Assembly: GCF_052114085.1 (NCBI RefSeq)
Contig: NZ_JBFREB010000001.1
Location: forward strand, 1,860,001-1,924,000
Length of the DNA: 64,000 bases
Direction: 5' to 3'
From: Leifsonia sp052114085
Lineage (GTDB): Bacteria; Actinomycetota; Actinomycetes; Actinomycetales; Microbacteriaceae
Below, one piece after another: positions 20,839 to 28,991 of this stretch. Each line of letters starts with the position of its first letter. Position 1 is the first letter of the stretch. Below the pieces are notes generated by a model. That model ran no database searches. It saw only the letters and a program-made list of their open reading frames with translations, and had not been told where the DNA came from. The position numbers and the translations under genes were made by a program.

Positions 20839-23283
20839 TCAGTCGTTGTCGCCGCCGGTGGTGTCGATCCGCGTCGTCCGCTCGCCGCCGCCCCACTTCC
20901 ACTCGGCGACCTCGGGGATGTCCTCTCCGTGTTCGCGTGTGTACTGGCGGGCGCGCAGCCGCGCATCCTGCATCTCCTGACGGAGCCCTGCCTCGCGGGA
21001 CGCCAACCCGGGCACCCGGTCGATCACGTCGATGACCAGGTGGTACCGGTCGAGGTCGTTGAGCATGACCATGTCGAACGGCGTGGTCGTCGTGCCCTCC
21101 TCCTTGTAGCCGCGCACGTGCAGGTTGTCGTGGCCGTGCCGGCGATAAGTCAGCCGGTGGATCAGCCAGGGATAGCCGTGATACGCGAAGATGACCGGCT
21201 TGTCGGTGGTGAACAGGGAGTCGTACTCCCGGTCGTTCAGGCCGTGCGGGTGCTCGCGGGCGTCCTGCAGACGCATCAGGTCGACGACGTTGACCACCCG
21301 CACCTTCAGGTCGGGCAGACGGCGGCGCAGGATGTCCGCGGCCGCCAGGGTTTCCAGCGTGGGGATGTCGCCCGCGCAGCCGAGCACGACATCCGGCTCC
21401 TCCCCCTCTACTTCGGTGCCTGCCCACGGGAAGATGCCGATGCCGCGGGTGCAGTGCGCGACGGCATCCTCCATGTTCAGCCACTGCGGTGACGGCTGCT
21501 TGCCCGCGACGACCACGTTGACGTAGTCCACCGACTTCAGGCAGTGGTCGTAGGTCGAGAGGAGGGTATTCGCGTCGAACGGGAGGTAGACGCGCACGAC
21601 GTCGGCCTTCTTGTTGACGACGTGGTCGATGAAGCCCGGGTCCTGGTGGGAGGCGCCGTTGTGGTCCTGCCGCCACACGTGCGAGCTGAGCAGGTAGTTG
21701 AGCGAGGAGACGGGACGACGCCACGACACCTCACCGGACGACTTCAGCCACTTGGCGTGCTGGTTGAACATCGAGTCGACGATGTGGATGAACGCCTCGT
21801 ACGACGTGAAGACGCCGTGGCGTCCGGTCAGCAGGTACCCCTCCAGCCAGCCCTGGCACTGGTGCTCGCTCAGCACCTCCATCGCCCGGCCGCGCGGTGC
21901 GAGGTGGTTGTCCGAGTCGATGGGCAGGTACTCGGCGTTCCACTGCTTGCCGGTCACGTCGTAGACCGGCTGCAACCGGTTGGACGCGAGCTCGTCGGGA
22001 GCGAACAGCCGGAAGTCGTGCGGGTTGGCGACCATCACATCCCGGAACCACTCGCCGAGCACGCGGGTCGCCTCGGCGACCGTGTCGCCGGGCTTGGACA
22101 CGTCGACGGCGTAGTCGCGGAAGTCCGGCAGCCGCAGGTCGCGGCGCAGCAGCCCGCCGTTCGCGACCGGATTGGCGCTCATCCGCCGCTCCCCCTCCGG
22201 TGCGAGCGCGGTGACGAGCTCGACCGGGCGCCCTTGCTCGTCGAACAGCTCCTCGGGCCGGTAGGAGAGCATCCAGTTCTCGAGCAGCCGGGTGTGCGCC
22301 TCGGTGTCGCGCGCGTTCCCGAGCGGCACCTGGTGGGCGCGCCAGTTGTTCTCGGTCGGGTGGCCGTCGATTTCAGCCGGGCACGTCCATCCCTTCGGCG
22401 TGCGCAGGATGAGCATCGGCCAGGAGGGACGCCCGTCCAGTTCGCCTGCGCGCGCGGCGCGTTTGATCTCCGCGATCCGGTCGAGGATCACGTCGAGCGT
22501 CGCCGCCATCCGCTTGTGTACCTCACGCGGGTCTTCACCGTCGAAGCCGCCCGAGACGAGGTAGGGCTCGTGTCCGTAGCCGCGCATGAGGTCGAGGAGC
22601 TCGGACTCCGGGATGCGCGCGAGCACGGTCGGGTTGGCGATCTTGTAGCCGTTGAGATGCAGGATCGGCAGCACCACGCCGTCCTGCTCGGCGTTCACGA
22701 ACTTGTTCGAGTGCCAGGCTGTCGCGAGCGGTCCGGTCTCCGCTTCGCCGTCGCCGACCACCGCCGCGACGAGCAGGTCCGGGTTGTCGAAGGCCGCGCC
22801 GTACGCGTGCGACAGCGCGTAACCGAGTTCGCCGCCCTCGTGGATCGAGCCGGGCGTCTGCGGCGCCGCATGGCTCGGAATGCCGCCGGGGAAGGAGAAC
22901 TGCCGGAAAAGGCGGCGCATGCCGTCTTCGCTCTGGTCGATGGCGCTGTAGACCTCGCTGTACGTGCCGTCGAGGTACGCGCTCGCGACGACGCCGGGGC
23001 CGCCGTGTCCGGGACCGGCGACGAACAGGGTGTCCAGGTCCCGCTCGCGGATCGCGCGGTTGAGGTGCGCGTAGATGAAGTTGAGGCCCGGCGTGGTTCC
23101 CCAATGGCCCAGCAGCCGGGGCTTGATGTCGTCGCGCGACAGCGGCCGCCGGAGCAGCGGATTGTCGAGCAGGTAGATCTGTCCGACCGAGAGGTAGTTG
23201 GCCGCGCGCCACCAGGCGTCCAGCCGGTCGAGCATCTCCTCGCTCAGGTCCTGTCCGCTGGACGCGGTGGTCGTGTCGGTCAT
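20839..23283 (-). CDS. xfp: Xylulose-5-phosphate/fructose-6-phosphate phosphoketolase
   Basis: An 814-residue thiamine-diphosphate enzyme that splits xylulose-5-P or fructose-6-P with phosphate to acetyl-phosphate plus glyceraldehyde-3-P or erythrose-4-P. Motifs include GHWGTTPGLNFIYAHLNR, AGPGHGGPG (phosphate and cofactor region, about 91-99), VVGDGEAETGPLATAWH (the GDG...N diphosphate site) and LHLNGYKIANPT. Length and order match bacterial phosphoketolases. The ATG at 23283 has GGAGGGAG upstream, and TAGGCT at 23350-23355 could be its -10 box. No acetate kinase or phosphotransacetylase gene is adjacent, so the acetyl-phosphate is used by enzymes encoded elsewhere. Confidence 0.96.
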   Translation of the reverse strand: MTDTTTASSGQDLSEEMLDRLDAWWRAANYLSVGQIYLLDNPLLRRPLSRDDIKPRLLGHWGTTPGLNFIYAHLNRAIRERDLDTLFVAGPGHGGPGVVASAYLDGTYSEVYSAIDQSEDGMRRLFRQFSFPGGIPSHAAPQTPGSIHEGGELGYALSHAYGAAFDNPDLLVAAVVGDGEAETGPLATAWHSNKFVNAEQDGVVLPILHLNGYKIANPTVLARIPESELLDLMRGYGHEPYLVSGGFDGEDPREVHKRMAATLDVILDRIAEIKRAARAGELDGRPSWPMLILRTPKGWTCPAEIDGHPTENNWRAHQVPLGNARDTEAHTRLLENWMLSYRPEELFDEQGRPVELVTALAPEGERRMSANPVANGGLLRRDLRLPDFRDYAVDVSKPGDTVAEATRVLGEWFRDVMVANPHDFRLFAPDELASNRLQPVYDVTGKQWNAEYLPIDSDNHLAPRGRAMEVLSEHQCQGWLEGYLLTGRHGVFTSYEAFIHIVDSMFNQHAKWLKSSGEVSWRRPVSSLNYLLSSHVWRQDHNGASHQDPGFIDHVVNKKADVVRVYLPFDANTLLSTYDHCLKSVDYVNVVVAGKQPSPQWLNMEDAVAHCTRGIGIFPWAGTEVEGEEPDVVLGCAGDIPTLETLAAADILRRRLPDLKVRVVNVVDLMRLQDAREHPHGLNDREYDSLFTTDKPVIFAYHGYPWLIHRLTYRRHGHDNLHVRGYKEEGTTTTPFDMVMLNDLDRYHLVIDVIDRVPGLASREAGLRQEMQDARLRARQYTREHGEDIPEVAEWKWGGGERTTRIDTTGGDND

Positions 23284-23387
23284 CCTGCTCCCTCCGGTCG
23301 CCCCTGGCTGCGCGCGGTCGCGTCCGGGTGCCGGGTGGCTTGTCGGGCAAGCCTACGGCCGGTCCGCTCCGAAGAACAGGAGTGGAA

Positions 23388-24296
23388 TTGACGATCGTCG
23401 AGACAGGTGCCGGGAGGGTGGCCGTGCGCCGAACGGCGGGTGAATCCGGCGGGCGCGCCGCCGTCGCGACCGTCCTTCTGCACGGAGCTGCGGGGTCGTG
23501 GACGACCTGGGCTCCACTGATCGAGGCAGCGGAGGCGGAACGCGGGGCGCCGATCGCGGACCTGGTGGTGCCCGATCTGCCGGGCTGGGGCGACTCCCCC
23601 GCCGATCCCTCTCTGCTGGACGCCGGAGTGCTGGCGGATGCGGTGGCGACCGTCGCGCGCGCCCTCGGCTACCAGCGGTGGCGGCTGGTCGGACACTCCC
23701 TCGGCGGCTTTGTCGCGCTGGAACTGGCCGCCCGTGAGCCGGACGCGACCGAGTCGGTCACCCTCGTCTCGGCGACCGCCTTCGGTGGGCGGGCCGACAC
23801 GGTGAGCGGTCTGCGCTTGTTCGCGGCGTACGCACCGCTGATGCTCCTGGATGTCGGGATGCGCGTGCTCGCCGCGCTCGGGCCGCTCGGGCCGCGGGTC
23901 GTACGTGTGCTGGACCGCGGCGGTCTGCTGGCGCATCTGGTGGCTCCCCTGTTCGCGCGGCGCGTGCCGGGAATCGCTCACGAGCTGGCCCGGGATGTGC
24001 GGCCCGCGGCGTTCGTGCAGGCGGTCGCGATCGCCCGGCACTACCCGGCCGCCGGGCGCTGGGGACGCATCCGCTGTCCGGTCGTGGCGATCCGCGGGGA
24101 CCGGGATGTGTTCGTCCCGCCGTCCGACGATCTGCGGCTGGCGTCGGTGATCCGCGGGCTCCGGACCGTGGTCTTGCCCGCCACCGGGCACTTCGCGCAT
24201 GTCGAGCATCCGTCGCTCGTCGCGCGCCTGTGCCTGGGCGCTGGGCCGGTCGGCGCTTGGCCGGTGTCGGAGGTGCGCGCTAGCGTCGTCCCATGA
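23388..24296 (+). CDS. Alpha/beta hydrolase
   Basis: A 302-residue alpha/beta-hydrolase fold protein. The oxyanion-hole segment is LLHGAAGSWTTW, the nucleophile elbow is GHSLGG, the acid lies in RGDRDVFVPP, and the catalytic histidine is in ATGHFAHVEHP. The substrate cannot be told. AGGAG (23378-23382) sits five bases before a TTG at 23388, so I take that as the start; the GTG at 23382 overlaps the ribosome binding site, and an ATG at 23328 would put the N-terminus in the divergent promoter region. It overlaps the GNAT gene by four bases. Confidence 0.87.
   Translation: MTIVETGAGRVAVRRTAGESGGRAAVATVLLHGAAGSWTTWAPLIEAAEAERGAPIADLVVPDLPGWGDSPADPSLLDAGVLADAVATVARALGYQRWRLVGHSLGGFVALELAAREPDATESVTLVSATAFGGRADTVSGLRLFAAYAPLMLLDVGMRVLAALGPLGPRVVRVLDRGGLLAHLVAPLFARRVPGIAHELARDVRPAAFVQAVAIARHYPAAGRWGRIRCPVVAIRGDRDVFVPPSDDLRLASVIRGLRTVVLPATGHFAHVEHPSLVARLCLGAGPVGAWPVSEVRASVVP
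24281..24286 (+). promoter_or_regulatory. -10 box TAGCGT of the GNAT gene (leaderless)
   Basis: TAGCGT ends six bases before the ATG at 24293, inside the end of the upstream hydrolase gene; the GNAT gene may have its own transcript as well as read-through. Confidence 0.4.
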
Positions 24297-24862
24297 GCGA
24301 CACAGTGGTCCGCCCGGTCGACGATGCCGTGTGGGGCGACCTCGAGACGGTGTTCCGCACCCCCGGTGACCCGGCAGGGTGCTGGTGCCAATGGTTCCGG
24401 GTGCCCCGCTCGGGATTCGAGAAGCTCTCGGTCGGCGACCGGAGCGAGCGGCTGCACGATCAAGTGCGCGACGGCTCCCCCGGCGTCATCGCATGGGTCG
24501 ACGGCGAGCCCGCGGGGTGGGCGGCAGTGGAGCCGTACACGGCCTACCCGAATCTGGCGCGCTCGCCGATCACCAAGCGGATCGAGGGAGACCCGGCCGA
24601 CCCGTGGGCGGTGACGTGCTTCGTCGTGCGGACCGAGTTCCGGCGTCAGGGCGTGGCCCGCTCCCTCCTCGACGGGGCCATCGAGCTCGCCCGCGCGCGG
24701 GGCGCCGAGGTGCTCGAGGGCTATCCCGTCGATCCAGAGATGCGGCCGACGATCTCCACGGCTGAGCGGTACCACGGCACGGTCTCGCTGTTCCGCGACG
24801 GCGGCTTCGAGGTGGTGCGGCGCCCGAGTGCGATCCGCGCCATCATGCGCCGCACGGTCTGA
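24293..24862 (+). CDS. GNAT family N-acetyltransferase
   Basis: A 189-residue Gcn5-related acetyltransferase. Motif A, which binds the acetyl-CoA pyrophosphate, reads VTCFVVRTEFRRQGVARSLL with the R-x2-G-x-A core at about 121-126. GCWCQWFRVPRSG near residue 29 is a cysteine/tryptophan-rich piece common in a group of uncharacterised actinobacterial members, and the C-terminal LFRDGGFEVV is typical. The acceptor is unknown. The start overlaps the hydrolase stop (ATGA), and there is a well-placed -10 box too. Confidence 0.9.
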   Translation: MSDTVVRPVDDAVWGDLETVFRTPGDPAGCWCQWFRVPRSGFEKLSVGDRSERLHDQVRDGSPGVIAWVDGEPAGWAAVEPYTAYPNLARSPITKRIEGDPADPWAVTCFVVRTEFRRQGVARSLLDGAIELARARGAEVLEGYPVDPEMRPTISTAERYHGTVSLFRDGGFEVVRRPSAIRAIMRRTV

Positions 24863-24885
24863 CGGATCATCCCCCGGCGGCCCGG

Positions 24886-24891
24886 TAGGCT
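24886..24891 (+). promoter_or_regulatory. -10 box TAGGCT of the EamA transporter gene (leaderless)
   Basis: TAGGCT ends six bases before the GTG at 24898. Confidence 0.5.
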
Positions 24892-24897
24892 CGACCG

Positions 24898-25785
24898 GTG
24901 AGCTCCACCCGTCGCGACCGCCTCGTCGGCGCGAGCACCCAGGTCGCGACGGAAGTCAGCATCAACTTCGGCTCCTCGGTGGCCGGCCTCCTCATCCCCG
25001 TCGTCGGGTCGATCGTGGTGGTCGCCGCCCGGCAGGTGGTCACGGCCGCCGCAGTGCTGCCGTTCTACCGTCCGAAGCGCGCCGAGCTGACCTGGCGGCG
25101 GCTCTGGCCGGCCCTGGCGCTCGGGGTCGTGTTGGCGGCGATGAACCTCAGCTTCTACGAGGCGGTCGGGCGACTCGGGCTCGGCATCGCCGCGACGATC
25201 GAATTCCTGGGCCCGTTCGCTCTGGCGCTGGTCGGCTCCCGTCGGTTGCTGGATGCGGGATGCGCTGTCGCCGCCGCGGCAGGAGTGTTCCTGCTGACCG
25301 CGACGGAAGGCGCCATCGACCCGCTCGGCGTGGTACTCGCCCTCACCGCCGCAGCGGCCTGGGCCGCATACATCCTGCTGACCCGCCAGGTCGCGACGCG
25401 ACTCCCGGGCCTCGAAGGTCTCAGCGTGGCAAGCGTCGTGTCCACCGTGCTCACCGTGCCGCTCGCCCTGATCGTCGTCGACTACAGCCGGCTCGACCTG
25501 CGCATCCTGCTCATGCTGCTGGCGCTCGGCGTCTTGTCGTCGGCGGTGCCCTACAGTCTCGACACGTTCATCCTGCGCCGGCTCACCGCGCGCCTGTACG
25601 CCGTCATCACGAGCTTCGGACCGGTGATCGCGACCGTGTTCGGGGTGATCGTGCTCGGCGAGCACTTCTCGCTCGTCCAGCTGGTCGGCATTCTGGTCGT
25701 CTGCGCCGCGGCAGGGCTCACCATCGCGACGCAGCGGGACACGCCCCGTTCGGACCTGGAGCAGACCGCCGAAGCAGTCCCCTGA
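24898..25785 (+). CDS. EamA-family (DMT superfamily) transporter
   Basis: A 295-residue integral membrane protein with about ten hydrophobic segments in two EamA repeats. The first repeat ends near SRRLLDAG (about 118) and the second holds WAAYILLTRQVATRLPG and the late signature ITSFGPVIATVFGVIVLGEHF. RhaT-like members export amino acids or metabolites; the substrate is unknown. The start is GTG without a ribosome binding site. It is convergent with the ABC permease gene, and the stop lies inside a 7-bp inverted repeat. Confidence 0.9.
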   Translation: MSSTRRDRLVGASTQVATEVSINFGSSVAGLLIPVVGSIVVVAARQVVTAAAVLPFYRPKRAELTWRRLWPALALGVVLAAMNLSFYEAVGRLGLGIAATIEFLGPFALALVGSRRLLDAGCAVAAAAGVFLLTATEGAIDPLGVVLALTAAAAWAAYILLTRQVATRLPGLEGLSVASVVSTVLTVPLALIVVDYSRLDLRILLMLLALGVLSSAVPYSLDTFILRRLTARLYAVITSFGPVIATVFGVIVLGEHFSLVQLVGILVVCAAAGLTIATQRDTPRSDLEQTAEAVP

Positions 25786-25799
25786 TCCGCGCGATCAGG
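25781..25799. terminator. Candidate bidirectional terminator between the EamA and ABC permease genes
   Basis: Perfect arms CCTGATC and GATCAGG with loop CGCGC; both convergent stop codons lie within it. No T-run. Confidence 0.4.
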
Positions 25800-26676
25800 A
25801 CAGGATGTCCTTCGTCGTGAACCGGCCGATTGCGAGTGCGCCGAAGACCGCGACGTAACCGAGCTGCAGCAGCGCGTTGTCGCCGAACGAGTCCCACGAG
25901 ATCGGGTCGCGGAGGAAGTCCCCGAACCCCAGCCAGTAGTGGCTGAACAGCCAGGGGTGCAGGCCCTCCAGCTGCGGGAGCTGATCCAGCACCTGCGAGA
26001 AGACGGCGAGCACGGCGGTTGCCGCCATCGCGCCCACCGGGACGTCGGTCAGCGTCGACAGGAACAGCCCGATCGCGCACAGCCCGAGCAGCGACACCAC
26101 GATGTACAGGGCGATCAGGAGCAGCCGCAGGTACGCATCCCCGAGGCTCACCTGAATGCCCGACAGCAGCGTCACCGGTCCGATGGGGAACAGCAGCATC
26201 CCGATCAGCGCGCCGGCAAGACCGACGACGAGCGCCGCCGCGACGCAGAACACGGCGCAGCCGGCGTACTTCACGGCGAGCAGGCGGAACCGGCCGGCCG
26301 GAGCGATCACCAGGTAGCGGAGCGTCCCGTGACTCGCCTCCCCCGCGATCGTGTCGCCGGCCACCACGCCGATCGTCAGCGGCAGGAACAGCGGAACGCA
26401 CACGACCAGGGCGGTGAACGCGACGAACAGGCCGTTGCTGCTGATCTCGCTGAGGAAGGCCGGCCCGCGGGAGCTCCCGCCGGTGATCCGCACCGCGACG
26501 GCGATCAGGATGGGCACAGCGGCCAGTGCCGCGAGCATCGCCCAGGTGCGCCACCGGCGGAACATCACGGAGATCTCGGAGCCGAGCAACGCCCAGCCCC
26601 CGGACGGCCGCTCGCGCCGTGCGGTGACGGCTGCCTGGGCTGTGGGCGGCGCCTCGGTGAGTTCACTGCTCGACAT
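25795..26676 (-). CDS. ABC transporter permease (ABC-2 type)
   Basis: A 293-residue membrane protein with about six transmembrane segments, typical of ABC-2 export permeases. The cytoplasmic start (MSSSELTEAPP) leads to a first span near residue 45 (MLAALAAVPILIAVAV), a large loop with GDTIAGEASHGTLRYLVIAPAGR (the conserved coupling region, read in parts), then paired spans to the end. The ATG at 26676 overlaps the ATPase gene by 14 bases, so they are translationally coupled. With the ATPase and the LolA-like protein it forms a three-gene export unit. Confidence 0.9.
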   Translation of the reverse strand: MSSSELTEAPPTAQAAVTARRERPSGGWALLGSEISVMFRRWRTWAMLAALAAVPILIAVAVRITGGSSRGPAFLSEISSNGLFVAFTALVVCVPLFLPLTIGVVAGDTIAGEASHGTLRYLVIAPAGRFRLLAVKYAGCAVFCVAAALVVGLAGALIGMLLFPIGPVTLLSGIQVSLGDAYLRLLLIALYIVVSLLGLCAIGLFLSTLTDVPVGAMAATAVLAVFSQVLDQLPQLEGLHPWLFSHYWLGFGDFLRDPISWDSFGDNALLQLGYVAVFGALAIGRFTTKDILS

Positions 26677-27598
26677 CGAAGCCCTCCCCGGTGAGCTCGA
26701 CGAACCGCTCCTCGAGACTGGATGCCCGCACAGCGAAACCACGCAGCCGGACGCCGTCGCCCACCAACGCCGCCGCCAGCTGCTCGGCGGCAGGGGCGGA
26801 GTCGGACAGCGACGCCTCGACGCCGGACGGCGCCGCCTCCGCGTGCAACCCGAAGCGAGCGAGCACGGACATCGCAAGGGGCGCGTCCGGCGTCTCCACC
26901 ACAACACGCGGGCCGGAGCCACGCCGGAGCTCGTCCAGCGACCCCTGCGCCACCAGCCTGCCGGTACGCATGATCGCAGCGTGCGTGCAGACCTGCTCGA
27001 TCTCGGCGAGCAGGTGGCTGGAGACGAACACCGTCGTCCCCTCGTCGGCCAGGGACCGGACGAGCGTCCGCACCTCGCGGGTGCCCTGGGGGTCGAGTCC
27101 GTTGGTGGGTTCGTCGAGCACGAGCAAGTCCCGGTCGGTGAGCAGCGCCCCGGCGATGCCGAGCCGCTGCTTCATCCCGAGCGAATAGGCCCGCACGTGC
27201 TTGCCGGCGGCATGGGAGAGGCCGACCCGTTCGAGGGCGGCCTCGACGCGCGCCTTTCGTGTTGCGCCGGGCGCGTACCGATCAGCGGTGTCCCGACGCA
27301 TCAGGTTCGCGGTGCCGGACAGATACGGCGCGAAAGCGGGACCTTCCACGAGGGCCCCGACGCGCGGGAGCACGCGCGCGCCACGGTCGGGCATCGCCTC
27401 GCCGAGCACCTGGATCGAGCCCGCAGACGGTGAGACCAAGCCCAGCAGCATCCGGATCGTCGTCGTCTTGCCTGAGCCGTTCGGCCCGAGGAACCCGAAT
27501 ACCGAGCCCCGCGGAACGTGCAGGTCGAGGCCATCGACGACCGCCCGCGACCGGAAGCGCTTGGTGAGACCGCCGGTCGCGATGGCCGCGTCGGTCAC
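26663..27598 (-). CDS. ABC transporter ATP-binding protein
   Basis: A 311-residue ABC-2 exporter ATPase (CcmA/DrrA-like). Walker A is GPNGSGKTTT (about 39-48), the signature motif is AYSLGMKQRLG, Walker B is LLVLDEPTNGLDP, and the switch histidine is in VSSHLL. The C-terminal 90 residues form the regulatory extension seen in drug and antibiotic exporters (SLEERFVELTGE). The GTG start at 27598 overlaps the LolA-like stop by four bases (GTGA). It drives the downstream permease; the cargo is unknown. Confidence 0.93.
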   Translation of the reverse strand: MTDAAIATGGLTKRFRSRAVVDGLDLHVPRGSVFGFLGPNGSGKTTTIRMLLGLVSPSAGSIQVLGEAMPDRGARVLPRVGALVEGPAFAPYLSGTANLMRRDTADRYAPGATRKARVEAALERVGLSHAAGKHVRAYSLGMKQRLGIAGALLTDRDLLVLDEPTNGLDPQGTREVRTLVRSLADEGTTVFVSSHLLAEIEQVCTHAAIMRTGRLVAQGSLDELRRGSGPRVVVETPDAPLAMSVLARFGLHAEAAPSGVEASLSDSAPAAEQLAAALVGDGVRLRGFAVRASSLEERFVELTGEGFDVEQ

Positions 27599-28653
27599 TG
27601 TCCGGCTGCGTTCGCCGCCGCCTGCAGCGCGGAGACGGGAACGGACCCCGCCAGCACCCGGCCGTCGGAGGTGATCAGCACAGAGATCAGCGACGAGCTC
27701 AGCGCCCGGCCCCCATCGACCGGCTGGGTCAGCTGGGCGAACAGCGGATCGTCGGCGACCGCCGCGGGCGCGGAGCCCGCGGGGAGCGCGACGACGGTCG
27801 CCCATCCCTCGCCCGTCACGGTCGGTCGCGGATGCGTCCCCGTGGCGTGCGCCGGCTTGCCGCCGGTCGGCAGCTTCTGCTCGTCGACCGTCGCGCCCTT
27901 CGGCGGAGTGAACGAGAAGACCGAGTCGTCCGGCTTCTGGTCGCTGAACTGGGTGAACCCGGCCTCGAACGCGGGAGCGCTCGCCCCGCGCGCCGTGATG
28001 GCGACCTTCAGCGGGATGCCGGTCTTCCCGTCGACCGCGATCGACACGTGGCCGACCAGCGTCTCGTCGGCCTTCGGCGTGAGCACCAGGTCGTAGGCGT
28101 CGCGGCCGGCGACGGACACGCTGTCACCGAGCGTCACGCTCGTGGTGGGGTCGACCGCGTCGAGGAAGCGCTTCGCAAGCTGCGAGGGCGTCAAAGAGGT
28201 CGCATCCGGAGTCGGCGCCGCCTCATCGTGCGCAGGGAGGGTCGCATGCGACACCTTCTTGCCCGACGACTGGTAGAGCCACAGATCCGAGCCGTTGCGG
28301 ATCGCGTCCCGTTCGGCCAGTCTGTCGAGCACCTGGACACGCACCTGCGTGGGGCCGTCGACCCACACCTTCGCGGTGTGGTCGGCGAGGGCCAGCTCTA
28401 GCATGTCGGCTGCGCTCGCGTCCTGCGAGCCGGAAGAGGTGGAGGGGAGGCTCGGGAGGCCGAGCTCCGAGCTCTGCTCGACGGTGCCAGAGAACGACCG
28501 GGTATCGCTGGCGGCAACCAGGCGCAGCACATCGGCGGGCGACTTCACGGGCAGGTCTGCGGCGCCCGCGGCCAGTGGCGTCACGATCGCAGCGGCAGCG
28601 ATGGCTGCCGGGATCACGACGGCCGGCGCCCAGCGCATCCAACGGTGTTCCAT
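27595..28653 (-). CDS. LolA-like / outer-membrane lipoprotein-sorting-type protein, membrane anchored
   Basis: A 352-residue protein with an N-terminal signal or anchor helix (about 9-30: VVIPAAIAAAAIVTPLAAGA) and an extracytoplasmic body. The body shows the LolA/DUF2092-like half-barrel: VLRLVAASDTRSFSGTVEQ, VWVDGPTQVRVQVLDRLAERDAIRNG and LWLYQSSGKKVSH, with VSIAVDGKTGIPLKV later (all read in parts). In monoderm actinobacteria such proteins do not sort outer-membrane lipoproteins and may bind lipids or act as extracytoplasmic sensors. It is the first gene of the exporter operon. TATCCT lies six bases before the ATG. Confidence 0.82.
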   Translation of the reverse strand: MEHRWMRWAPAVVIPAAIAAAAIVTPLAAGAADLPVKSPADVLRLVAASDTRSFSGTVEQSSELGLPSLPSTSSGSQDASAADMLELALADHTAKVWVDGPTQVRVQVLDRLAERDAIRNGSDLWLYQSSGKKVSHATLPAHDEAAPTPDATSLTPSQLAKRFLDAVDPTTSVTLGDSVSVAGRDAYDLVLTPKADETLVGHVSIAVDGKTGIPLKVAITARGASAPAFEAGFTQFSDQKPDDSVFSFTPPKGATVDEQKLPTGGKPAHATGTHPRPTVTGEGWATVVALPAGSAPAAVADDPLFAQLTQPVDGGRALSSSLISVLITSDGRVLAGSVPVSALQAAANAAGQ

Positions 28654-28659
28654 AGCCTG

Positions 28660-28665
28660 AGGATA
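28660..28665 (-). promoter_or_regulatory. -10 box TATCCT of the LolA-like gene (leaderless)
   Basis: TATCCT ends six bases before the ATG at 28653. Confidence 0.5.
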
Positions 28666-28792
28666 CGCGCGAGCCACCCCATCCGACCCTCCGGATTCCA
28701 TGGGAGAACCGGAGTTCATCCCGTGGTCGTACGCCGCGTCATACCGTCGGCGTACAGACGCCACCGGGCGCGGCTCCCGCGCCCGTCCCGAC

Positions 28793-28882
28793 GGAAACGG
28801 AGGACTTTGCACTGGACACGCCAGACACGCGGAGGGAAGGGAGGGGATCAGGCCGAACCAGAGCCGAATGTCCTCCGTTTTC
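28793..28882. repeat. Inverted pair of GGAAACGGAGGAC arms
   Basis: The left arm GGAAACGGAGGAC (28793-28805) and right arm GTCCTCCGTTTTC (28870-28882) match at 12 of 13 positions, 64 bases apart. The left arm is identical to 1256-1268. Confidence 0.5.
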
Positions 28883-28919
28883 GCGGCGTGGGGGCACCGG
28901 CGACCCGAACCTGAGGAAC

Positions 28920-28950
28920 GGGGACCGGGGACCGGGGACCCGAGGCCGGG
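28920..28950 (+). repeat. GGGGACC tandem repeat, potential G-quadruplex
   Basis: Three tandem 7-mers GGGGACC (28920-28940) and a later GGG give four G-runs on the plus strand, right beyond the pyk terminator. Confidence 0.4.
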
Positions 28951-28954
28951 TACG

Positions 28955-28984
28955 AAAAAGGGCCCCGCACGAAGCGGGGCCCTT
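28955..28984 (-). terminator. Intrinsic terminator of pyk
   Basis: An 11-bp perfect stem (AAGGGCCCCGC paired with its complement, loop ACGAA) lies seven bases past the pyk stop; the minus-strand transcript then runs into TTTTTCG. The best intrinsic terminator in the window. Confidence 0.88.
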
Positions 28985-28991
28985 CCGGGTG

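Larger units (their letters stand above)
28654..28991. other. 338-base non-coding stretch between the exporter operon and pyk
   Basis: From the left it holds the -10 box of the LolA-like gene, a GC-rich spacer, two inverted arms of the GGAAACGGAGGAC motif (28793-28805 and 28870-28882), a GGGGACC tandem repeat (28920-28940) and the pyk terminator. Short open frames here have no recognisable product. Confidence 0.6.
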
